Of a stretch of DNA of 10,585 nucleotides, positions 1-6,081 are shown in pieces (the stretch's first letter is position 1; every line of letters begins with the position of its first letter). Where the stretch lies: positions 1 through 10,585 of the forward strand of contig WLND01000025.1 in NCBI GenBank assembly GCA_009726075.1, written 5' to 3'. Both the position numbers and the translations under genes were made by a program. A model generated the notes under the pieces. It had not been told where the DNA came from. It did not search any database and saw only the letters and a program-made list of their open reading frames with translations. Source of the stretch: Actinomycetota bacterium. Its GTDB lineage: Bacteria > Actinomycetota > Actinomycetes > S36-B12.

Positions 1-1282
1 AGGCCCAGCGGTCGAACCCGGTGAACTCGACGGACCCCGTGCCGTTCTGCCAGGTCCAGGTCTGACCCGGCTGCAAGGTCGCAAGGCCTAGCTGGGTCAT
101 CTTGTCCGAGTCGAGGCGGTAGACGCTCTGCGGCGTGCCGGAGTCAAGCCCGAGGTCGCCGGTGAATGCCGAGAGGAGCACGGCGGGGTTGTCGGGCGCC
201 GGGAATACCGACCGGCCGCCGCGGATCTTGTCCAGCGAAGCGGTGGGCAGGAACAGCCCGCGAAGGCCGAGTTGCGGGCTGGCGTCCGGGATCTTCACGA
301 CGCCCGTCGAGGAGAAGTTTCCGTCCTGCGGCAGGAACACGACCGAGTCGTCGAAGACGACGTCGCCGGTGGTGTCCTTGACGATGAAGTGCGGGGCATA
401 GCCATGACCGACCAGGAACACCTTCGCGCGGTCGACTTCGAGAGGGCTGTTCACCTCGATCAGGGCCTGCTGGGGCTCGGCATCCGGGTTTGACCGATAG
501 TCGACGAAGGCCCTGAAGTACTTGGGCGCGCCGCGCTGAGCCCCCTCTCGCTCAAAATCGACGTCGAATGCATTGAGGGTGAACGAGAACGGGGTCAGCG
601 CCGCCGCATTCACGAAGCGGCCGCCGCCCCAGGCGTCGTACTGGGTCACGGTGTTCGCGAACCCGCCACCCTCCTTGACGATCACATTGCCCTTCCAGCC
701 GAACAGGCCGCCAACGGCGATGGAGACCAGGATGAGCAGCAAGGACACGTGGAACACGAGATTCCCGGTCTCGCGCAGGTATCCCTTCTCGGCCGCGATC
801 CAGCCCGAGTCGGCAGGCCCCGACACGACACGCCAGCGCCGCCCCTTGAGGAAGGACGCTGCCTCGGCGAGCACGGCAGCCGGCTCGGCGTTGACGTCGG
901 TCGTGACAGTTCCGGCAAGTCGCTCAAGGCGCCTGGGCGCGGCCGGCGGCGGCGCCAGCATCGCCTTCCAGTGCTGCCTCGTGCGGGGCAGCACGCAGCC
1001 GATCAGCGAGATGAACAGCAGGAGGTACACCGCGGCGAACCAGGGCGACGCGAACACGTCGAAGAACCCGAGGGACTTCAGGACGGGGCCCCACGTCGGC
1101 GATCCGGCGATCCATTCCTTCACCTTGAGGGGGTCGTTGCCCTGCTGGGGCAGGACTGATCCGGGAATGCTGGCAATGGCGAGCAGGAAGAGCAGGATGA
1201 GGGCGGTCTTCATGCTCGTGAGCTGGCGCCAGGCCCACCGCAGCAGGCCCACTCCCCCCAACGGCGGCAGTGGCGCGCTCAC
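1..1282 (-). CDS. resB: ResB, System II cytochrome c biogenesis protein (3'-truncated by window edge)
   Basis: ResB (Ccs1) works with CcsA/CcsB to carry heme across the membrane and attach it to apocytochrome c. Only the first 427 codons are inside the window. The translation shows membrane segments at about residues 26-44, 81-99 (ending in the family-typical SLIGCVLPR) and 174-195 (preceded by EKGYLRETGN, with His178 at its start), then a long extracytoplasmic domain. The usual last membrane segment would lie beyond the left edge. I chose the GTG at 1282, which overlaps the ccdA stop as GTGA; no strong Shine-Dalgarno is visible, so translational coupling is likely. Its position directly after tlpA-like and ccdA genes is the standard actinobacterial System II order, and a ccsA/ccsB gene is expected next, outside the window. 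Long open frames on the opposite strand are GC-rich shadows. Family assignment is very secure. Confidence 0.93.
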   Translation of the reverse strand, partial: MSAPLPPLGGVGLLRWAWRQLTSMKTALILLFLLAIASIPGSVLPQQGNDPLKVKEWIAGSPTWGPVLKSLGFFDVFASPWFAAVYLLLFISLIGCVLPRTRQHWKAMLAPPPAAPRRLERLAGTVTTDVNAEPAAVLAEAASFLKGRRWRVVSGPADSGWIAAEKGYLRETGNLVFHVSLLLILVSIAVGGLFGWKGNVIVKEGGGFANTVTQYDAWGGGRFVNAAALTPFSFTLNAFDVDFEREGAQRGAPKYFRAFVDYRSNPDAEPQQALIEVNSPLEVDRAKVFLVGHGYAPHFIVKDTTGDVVFDDSVVFLPQDGNFSSTGVVKIPDASPQLGLRGLFLPTASLDKIRGGRSVFPAPDNPAVLLSAFTGDLGLDSGTPQSVYRLDSDKMTQLGLATLQPGQTWTWQNGTGSVEFTGFDRWA

Positions 1283-2022
1283 AGCGCCGTCTCGAAACCG
1301 GGCACGGTGACCCGCAGCCACACGGTGAACGAGGTCCAGGCCCCGCTGACAAGGAGCACCCCGATGAGGATGAGCATGGCACCGCCGATCCGCATCACCC
1401 ACTCATAATTGCGCTTTACCCACGACAGCGCACCTGCGGTGCGGCTGAACGCCAGGGCCAGCGCCACGAACGGGAGGCCGAGCCCAAGGCAGTAGGCCAG
1501 CGACAGCGTTGCTCCACGCAGGGCACTCGCCTCGCTGAACGCGAGCGACTGCACGGCTGTGAGCGTCGGCCCGATGCATGGAGACCAGCCCAGGCCGAAA
1601 AGCACCCCGAGCAGCGGGGCTCCCGCGACCCCCCAGCCCGGTGCCCGATGGATGCGCCACTCCCGCTGCATGCCCGGGATCAGCCCGATGAACACCAGCC
1701 CCATCGCGATGACGACAACGCCGAGCACCCGATTGATGATCTCCTGATACTCGAGCAGCAGGGATCCGATGCCACCGAAGGCCGCTCCGTATGACACGAA
1801 GACGACGCTGAAGCCAAGGACGAAGAGGAGACTGCCGAGCAGGACGCGTCCGCGCTTGCCGGCCGGATCGGCCAGCTCTGCCCCGGTGAGGCCGGTCATG
1901 TATGACACGTAGCCGGGGGCGAGCGGCAGGACACAGGGTGACAGGAAGGCCACCACCCCGGCGGCGAACGCGACCGCGAGCGCGGCTACCAGCGACCCGC
2001 TCGTGACGGTGTCAGCGATCAC
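1279..2022 (-). CDS. ccdA: CcdA, membrane thiol-disulfide reductant transporter
   Basis: CcdA, the short relative of the DsbD membrane domain, moves electrons from cytoplasmic thioredoxin across the membrane to keep an extracytoplasmic thioredoxin-like protein and apocytochrome c cysteines reduced. The 247-residue translation has the two hallmark cysteines in matching SPC motifs: C30 in FLSPCVLPLAPGYVSYMTG and C149 in GWSPCIGPTL. About six hydrophobic segments are spread along its whole length, as expected for the family. An open frame extends far upstream to 2361, but that part is a shadow of the preceding gene. The GTG at 2022 gives the normal family length and overlaps the preceding stop as GTGA. 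The tlpA-like, ccdA, resB order supports its role in cytochrome c maturation. Confidence 0.94.
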   Translation of the reverse strand: MIADTVTSGSLVAALAVAFAAGVVAFLSPCVLPLAPGYVSYMTGLTGAELADPAGKRGRVLLGSLLFVLGFSVVFVSYGAAFGGIGSLLLEYQEIINRVLGVVVIAMGLVFIGLIPGMQREWRIHRAPGWGVAGAPLLGVLFGLGWSPCIGPTLTAVQSLAFSEASALRGATLSLAYCLGLGLPFVALALAFSRTAGALSWVKRNYEWVMRIGGAMLILIGVLLVSGAWTSFTVWLRVTVPGFETAL

Positions 2023-2615
2023 TGCGCGGGCTCGGCGGAGACGTCCTCGACGACGGCACGAAGCGACGCTTCGCTGACCTCCCCGAGCACCCGCGCGGCC
2101 ACCCTGCCCTTGCGGTCGACGACCAGAGTCGAGGGGATCGCTTGCGGGGGCAGCGAATCGCGGAAGCCAAGTTGAATCAGGCCATCGCGATCGACGACGT
2201 TTGGATAGGTGATCCCGAATTTCGCGACGAAACTCTGCGCGGACGTGTCCGAGTCGCGGGTGTTCAGGCCGACGAACTGCACTCCGCTCTCGGCGAACTC
2301 CGTCGAGATGCGCTCGAGGGTGGCGGCCTCCGCGCGGCACGGCGAGCACCACGAGGCCCATACATTCACAACGAGGACGTCGCCGGCGAAATCTGCGCTT
2401 GAGAAGGGCTCCCCCGCCAGCGTCTGACCAACAAGGGTCGGCGCAGCCACGCGATCGCCCGGGGCGAGCACGACGATCGATCCGTCGCCCGCCACGAACG
2501 CGGTGCCTGCGCCCGCAGAGTCAGTCCCGGTCCCGGTGCCGCTGTCCTTGCCGCACGCAGGGAGCGCCACGATCGCAAGTGCCACCACTGCAGCAAGGAG
2601 GACTCGGCGACGCAT
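2019..2615 (-). CDS. resA: TlpA/ResA-family thiol-disulfide oxidoreductase, predicted lipoprotein
   Basis: This is an extracytoplasmic thioredoxin-fold reductase that would reduce the CXXCH cysteines of apocytochrome c, itself being recharged by CcdA. The 198-residue protein starts with a basic n-region and hydrophobic core, then the lipobox LPAC with C21, so it is probably membrane-anchored. Pro at the -2 position of the lipobox is unusual, and simple signal cleavage cannot be ruled out. A low-complexity Gly/Thr/Ser linker follows (about 22-38). The thioredoxin domain runs from about 55 to 195, with active site WCSPC (C90, C93) and the cis-proline at P161 in AIPSTLVVD. It starts with ATG 9 bp after the phosphatase gene, with no clear Shine-Dalgarno, and its stop overlaps the ccdA GTG. 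The symbol is given by analogy of role and context; TlpA would do as well. Confidence 0.9.
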   Translation of the reverse strand: MRRRVLLAAVVALAIVALPACGKDSGTGTGTDSAGAGTAFVAGDGSIVVLAPGDRVAAPTLVGQTLAGEPFSSADFAGDVLVVNVWASWCSPCRAEAATLERISTEFAESGVQFVGLNTRDSDTSAQSFVAKFGITYPNVVDRDGLIQLGFRDSLPPQAIPSTLVVDRKGRVAARVLGEVSEASLRAVVEDVSAEPAQ

Positions 2616-2624
2616 GACGGAGAT

Positions 2625-3278
2625 TCAGGCCCCGGCGATCTTGCTGGCCTTGCCCAACAGGTCGCGGGATGGCTCGGTGTAGGTGATGGCCACAAGGTCA
2701 TCATCATCGAACGACAACGACGTGAGCGAGGCCAGGGAGCACTGCCGGCTCCGGGGGTCGTGCCACAGCCGGCGGCCCTCGGCCGAGAGGCGCGCCACCC
2801 AGATGGGGAGCTGATGGCTCACCAAGACTGCCTCATGCCCGCGCGCGAGTTCACGGGCTGAGTCGACCGCCGCGCCCATGCGCGCCGCGACCTCATCGTA
2901 GGGCTCCCCCCAGGAGGGTCGAAACGGGTTCCAGAGATGGCGCCAGGTTCGCGGTTGCTTGAGGACGCCGTCGCCGACGCTCACCCGCTGCCCCTCGAAG
3001 ATGTTGTCGGCCTCGATGAGCAGCGGTTCGGTGAGCGTCTCAACCTTGTGGGACGACGCGATCGGACTCGCCGTCTGCTGGGCGCGCTCCATCGGCGAGG
3101 CGATGACGTGCGTAACATCGTTGCCCTGCAAGGCATCTGCGGCACGCTGCGCCATCTCGTGCCCGAGGTCGGACAGGACGTAGCCGGGCAGCCGTCCGTA
3201 CAGCACGCCTTCGGGGTTGTAGACCTCACCGTGCCGCAGCAGGTGGACGACGGTGCGCTGCTTGCCCTCGACCGCCAT
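2625..3278 (-). CDS. Histidine phosphatase superfamily protein (phosphoglycerate mutase-like)
   Basis: The 217-residue protein is a branch-1 histidine phosphatase. The RHG motif at 15-17 carries the catalytic His16, which would be phosphorylated during the reaction. SPMERAQQTA at 61-70 supplies a phosphate-binding Arg. A second active-site His lies at 155 in VLVSHQ, and E89 is the likely proton donor. The substrate cannot be read from the sequence. Homologues sit between hemL and the tlpA-ccdA-resB genes in mycobacteria (the Rv0525 position), so it is a conserved passenger of the cytochrome c cluster, and glycolytic mutase activity is not implied. The ATG shares one base with the hemD stop (TGATG), and an AAGGTG Shine-Dalgarno lies in the end of hemD, so coupling is likely. 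Confidence 0.9.
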   Translation of the reverse strand: MAVEGKQRTVVHLLRHGEVYNPEGVLYGRLPGYVLSDLGHEMAQRAADALQGNDVTHVIASPMERAQQTASPIASSHKVETLTEPLLIEADNIFEGQRVSVGDGVLKQPRTWRHLWNPFRPSWGEPYDEVAARMGAAVDSARELARGHEAVLVSHQLPIWVARLSAEGRRLWHDPRSRQCSLASLTSLSFDDDDLVAITYTEPSRDLLGKASKIAGA

Positions 3279-4903
3279 CAGGTCACCTTGCGGCGAGCTG
3301 GTGCCCGCCGCCTGCTCGGCCGCCAGCTGCCCTCGCCGGATTCAATCGCTGCGACGCGCAGCGACTCTCCGTGCAGTGCGAGGGCCTCAACCAGCGCCGG
3401 GAGGGTGCTCGTCTCAGCCAGGACATCGACCCGTAGCCCGTGCTCCTCGGCCGTCTTGGCGGTCTGCGGCCCGATGCAGGCGACGATGGTCGAATGATGC
3501 GGCTTGCCCGCGATGCCGACGAGGTTCCGGACGGTGCTGCTCGACGTGAACATGACCGCGTCGAACCCGCCGGTCTTGATCGCCTCGCGAGTCTCGGCCG
3601 CCGGCGGCGCTGCCCGAACGGTGCGGTAGGCGGTGACGTCCTCCACCTCCCAACCGAGCTCAGCGAGGCCTGCGGCGAGCGTGTCGGTCGCGATGTCAGC
3701 CCGCGGCAGGAACACCCTGTTGATCGGATCGGTGAGCGAGTCGTAGTGCGGCCAGTCCTCGAGCAGCGCCATCGTGGTCTGGTCGCCCGTCGGCATCAGG
3801 TCTGGGCGGACACCGAATTCGATGAGCGATGCGATCGTGCTGGCGCCAACGGCGGCGACCTTGAGCCCGGCGAACGAGCGGGCGTCGAGGCCGTATTCGC
3901 TCAGCTTCTCTCGGATCGCCCGCACCGCATTGACCGAGGTGAACCCGATCCACTCGTAGCGCCCCGAGACGAGGCCGTGGACCGCGCGGTCGATCTGCTG
4001 CGGGGTGCGCGGCGGCTCGACCGAGATGGTCGCGACCTCCATGGGCACGGCGCCGTGGCGTCGCAGCAGCGACATCACCGGGCCAGCCTGATCCTGCGTG
4101 CGGGGGATCAGCACGCGCCACCCGAACAGCGACTTAACCTCGAACCAGTCGAGCTTCTCGCGCTGCGACACCACGTCGCCGACGACGACGATGCCCGGGC
4201 CGGCCTGCTTTGAGGCCTTGGTGATCGCCCCGATGTCGCCCAGGGTCCCCGCGAGGGTGCGCTGGTCAACGGTCGTGCCGCGGCGAGTGATGGCGATCGG
4301 TGTCTTGGCATCGGCGCCTGCGGCGACGAGCCGGGAGGCGATGTCGGCCGCCTTGTCAGCCCCGTTGAGGAAGACCACGGTAACGCGGGGGTGAACGAGT
4401 TCTTCCCAGGTCAGCTCGGTGTCATGCGCATCGACGACCCTGAACTGCCGGGTGCGGCCACCCGTGAGGCCGAAACCCGCGTAGGCCGGAATGCCGGTGA
4501 TGTCACTGACGCCGGGAGCCACCTCAAACGAAACCTTGGCCTTGCGCAGAGCCGCCGCCTCGTGCAGCAGGGTTCCGTCGACGACCGGGTCGCCGGCGAT
4601 GAGCCGGACGACCTCCTTGCCGTCACGGGCGGCGTCGACGACGAGCTTGACGCGTGCTGCGTGGTCGAGTGGGACCCCCGCATCGCTGACCGCGGGAACC
4701 ACTTCGGCGTCGGCCTTCGCGTAGGTCTCGGCGAGGCGCACGGCGTCAGCATCGACGACGATGACGTCGGCCTCCTGAAGGAGCGCCACGGCACGCAGGG
4801 TGAGGAGGTCGGGGTCGCCGGGACCGGCTGCCACCAGTGAGACCGCCCCCGCAGTCACCTTCTTGCGTGCCTTCGGGGTCACTCCTGAAGTGCTTGTCGT
4901 CAC
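3278..4903 (-). CDS. hemD: HemD: uroporphyrinogen-III synthase fused to a degenerate SUMT-like domain
   Basis: The enzyme would close hydroxymethylbilane to uroporphyrinogen III, the branch point for heme, siroheme and cobalamin. With the chosen GTG start it has 541 residues. An N-terminal tetrapyrrole-methyltransferase-like domain (about 18-250) keeps AAGPGDPDLLTL at 25-36 and PAYAGFGLT. It lacks the usual YDRLV and GGDPFxFGRGGEE loops, so methylation is doubtful. The uroporphyrinogen-III synthase domain (about 259-515) has GWRVLIPRT, FTSVNAV, FLPRADIATDTL and FTSSSTVRNLVG. A basic tail (about 523-541) is also typical of actinobacterial versions. The start rests on AGGAGAGG five bases upstream of the GTG at 4903. 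An in-frame ATG at 4984 that overlaps the rex stop would add 27 Ser/Thr/Pro-rich residues but has no Shine-Dalgarno. Upstream is rex; downstream is the phosphatase gene. hemA, hemC and hemB are missing around it. Confidence 0.92.
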   Translation of the reverse strand: MTTSTSGVTPKARKKVTAGAVSLVAAGPGDPDLLTLRAVALLQEADVIVVDADAVRLAETYAKADAEVVPAVSDAGVPLDHAARVKLVVDAARDGKEVVRLIAGDPVVDGTLLHEAAALRKAKVSFEVAPGVSDITGIPAYAGFGLTGGRTRQFRVVDAHDTELTWEELVHPRVTVVFLNGADKAADIASRLVAAGADAKTPIAITRRGTTVDQRTLAGTLGDIGAITKASKQAGPGIVVVGDVVSQREKLDWFEVKSLFGWRVLIPRTQDQAGPVMSLLRRHGAVPMEVATISVEPPRTPQQIDRAVHGLVSGRYEWIGFTSVNAVRAIREKLSEYGLDARSFAGLKVAAVGASTIASLIEFGVRPDLMPTGDQTTMALLEDWPHYDSLTDPINRVFLPRADIATDTLAAGLAELGWEVEDVTAYRTVRAAPPAAETREAIKTGGFDAVMFTSSSTVRNLVGIAGKPHHSTIVACIGPQTAKTAEEHGLRVDVLAETSTLPALVEALALHGESLRVAAIESGEGSWRPSRRRAPARRKVT

Positions 4904-4908
4904 GTTTG

Positions 4909-4916
4909 CCTCTCCT
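4909..4916 (-). promoter_or_regulatory. Shine-Dalgarno deciding the hemD start
   Basis: Read on the minus strand the bases are AGGAGAGG, five bases before GTG 4903. This is the best ribosome-binding site in the operon and argues against the in-frame ATG at 4984. If so, 77 non-coding bases separate rex and hemD. Confidence 0.75.
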
Positions 4917-4980
4917 GGCGTGGACTGTTCGGGTCGAGTCTGTGGTGATGTCGTTCGCTCTGATGAGTCATGCGGCGCGT

Positions 4981-5694
4981 TCATGCGTGCATCACTTCGG
5001 GAAGGGGCTTCTCGCCCCGACGTTGCTCGTGGAACGCGAGGATCTGCAATTCGACAGCGAGGTCAACCTTGCGCACCTCGACTCCATCCGGCACGCACAG
5101 GACCACGGGCGCGAAGTTCAGGATGCTTCGGATGCCCGCCGCCACGAGGCTGTCGGCGACCCGCTGCGCTGCTTCGGCGGGGGTCGAGATCACCCCGATC
5201 TGGGCGCCGGTCCGAGCAACCAGGCGCGCGAGGTCATCAAGGCTCGTGACGGTGAGCTCGCCGCCCCCGACTGAGATGCTCGTTCCCACGACGTCGGGGT
5301 GGGCATCGACGAGGCCCACGACCTCAAAGCCCCTGGTCGCGAAACCGCGGTAGGAGACCAGCGCCTGCCCGAGGTTGCCGACTCCGATAATGACCACGCC
5401 CCAGGGCTTGGTCAGGCCAAGCTCACGGCTCACGTGGTAGGCAAGGAACGCCACGTCGTAGCCGACGCCGCGGGTGCCGTAGGAGCCCAGGTGCGACAGA
5501 TCCTTGCGGAGCTTGGCCGGGCTGACCCCGCATGACGCCGCGAGATCCTCGGATGACACAGTTGTGACACCGTCGTCGCTCATGGTCTTCAGGACGCGGA
5601 CGTAGACCGGTAGGCGCGCGATCGTGGCGTCGGGAATCCCGCGGCCCACGTCACGCGTTCGGGTCTTGCCGACGTTGCGGCGGGACAGCGACAC
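4981..5694 (-). CDS. rex: Rex, NADH/NAD+-sensing transcriptional repressor
   Basis: Rex represses respiration and tetrapyrrole genes when NADH is low and leaves its operator when NADH binds. The 237-residue protein matches the family throughout. An N-terminal winged helix (about 20-85) includes IPDATIARLPVYVRVL and the recognition region SPAKLRKDLSHLGSYGTRGVGYDV. The Rossmann domain starts with VIIGVGNLGQALVSY, and its glycine motif is G104-x-G106-x-x-G109. Further on are FATRGFEVVGLVDAHPDVVG and the C-terminal ILNFAPVVL. The start is GTG at 5694, preceded by GGAG at a slightly short four-base spacing. The gene is first in the predicted rex-to-resB transcript and lies under its own Rex-like operator, as in the Streptomyces rex-hemACD operon. 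A short hydrophilic C-terminal tail (about 224-237) ends the protein. Confidence 0.95.
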   Translation of the reverse strand: MSLSRRNVGKTRTRDVGRGIPDATIARLPVYVRVLKTMSDDGVTTVSSEDLAASCGVSPAKLRKDLSHLGSYGTRGVGYDVAFLAYHVSRELGLTKPWGVVIIGVGNLGQALVSYRGFATRGFEVVGLVDAHPDVVGTSISVGGGELTVTSLDDLARLVARTGAQIGVISTPAEAAQRVADSLVAAGIRSILNFAPVVLCVPDGVEVRKVDLAVELQILAFHEQRRGEKPLPEVMHA

Positions 5695-5760
5695 GGTGCT
5701 CCAGGGAAGTTCTGGCCCGCACGCACCGCACGGCTACCCGGCGTTGCATGAGGCTGGGAA

Positions 5761-5781
5761 CGGCCAAACAGTGGTTGGCCG
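5761..5781. repeat. Inverted repeat in the rex leader
   Basis: CGGCCAA at 5761-5767 and TTGGCCG at 5775-5781 form perfect 7-bp arms around a 7-base centre. It lies where transcription from the predicted rex promoter would begin, so it could be a second operator or a 5' stem-loop in the mRNA. There is no T-tract, so it is not a terminator. Confidence 0.45.
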
Positions 5782-5789
5782 CGAGGTAA

Positions 5790-5818
5790 AGGCTAGGTGC
5801 TTGCGCACGAAGTCACAA
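5790..5818 (-). promoter_or_regulatory. Predicted rex operon promoter with overlapping Rex-operator-like site
   Basis: On the minus strand there is a -35-like TTGTGA (5818-5813), a 17-bp spacer and a -10-like TAGCCT (5795-5790), about 95 bp upstream of the rex GTG. The 18 bp at 5801-5818 read TTGTGACTTCGTGCGCAA. This matches the Rex operator pattern TTGTGA-N6-TCACAA perfectly in the left half and at 4 of 6 bases in the right half. The site covers the -35 element, a natural position for autorepression. It begins 2 bp after the glutaredoxin stop codon. Confidence 0.6.
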
Positions 5819-5820
5819 AC

Positions 5821-6081
5821 TTAATCGGACGATCGTCTCCGATTATCGGTCAGCGCTTCACGGAATCGGTCTGGGTCGACCCGCCAGAAGTCGTGGACGC
5901 GACCATCGATGAGCACGACCGGAATCTTCTCCCAGTACTCGTCGAAGAGCGCCGGGTCGTCCAGAATCGACCGTTTCTCCCACGTGACGCCGAGCTCGAC
6001 GCACACCGCAGCGACGATGGGCTCAGCGTCGTCGCACAGGTGACAGCCCGGCTTTCCGATGAGCGTGACGCGAGCGCTCAT
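5821..6081 (-). CDS. Glutaredoxin-like thiol-disulfide protein (DUF836 type)
   Basis: This 86-residue cytoplasmic protein has a minimal thioredoxin fold. Strand one (VTLIGKPG) is followed by the redox motif CHLC (C13, C16), and the cis-proline is P54 in EKIPVVLIDG. It has no signal peptide. Its partner is unknown. A small CXXC protein of this kind next to a HAD-IB phosphatase and the heme genes is a conserved actinobacterial arrangement (compare Rv0508 beside serB1 and hemA in M. tuberculosis). The ATG overlaps the stop of the acyl-CoA ligase as ATGA, so the two are co-translated. The TAA stop is 2 bp from the putative Rex operator. Two-cysteine chemistry is clearly possible; the biological role is inference only. 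Confidence 0.87.
   Translation of the reverse strand: MSARVTLIGKPGCHLCDDAEPIVAAVCVELGVTWEKRSILDDPALFDEYWEKIPVVLIDGRVHDFWRVDPDRFREALTDNRRRSSD

Noticed and set aside
573..1310. Long plus-strand open frame opposite resB
   Set aside because: It mirrors the ResB frame in GC-rich DNA. Its translation is Arg/Pro/Ser-rich with no domain, while the minus frame gives clear ResB motifs.
2023..2361. N-terminal extension of ccdA
   Set aside because: The added residues are Arg-rich and come from the TlpA-like gene read in another frame. CcdA family length and the GTGA overlap support the start at 2022.
3440..4213. Plus-strand open frame opposite hemD
   Set aside because: Charged low-complexity translation rich in Arg, Asp and Gly; it is the antisense of the well-recognised HemD domain.
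5554..5569. Palindrome-like TGACACA-GT-TGTGACA inside rex
   Set aside because: Symmetry is imperfect, the arrangement differs from a Rex operator, and it lies in codons for the winged-helix domain, so chance is likely.
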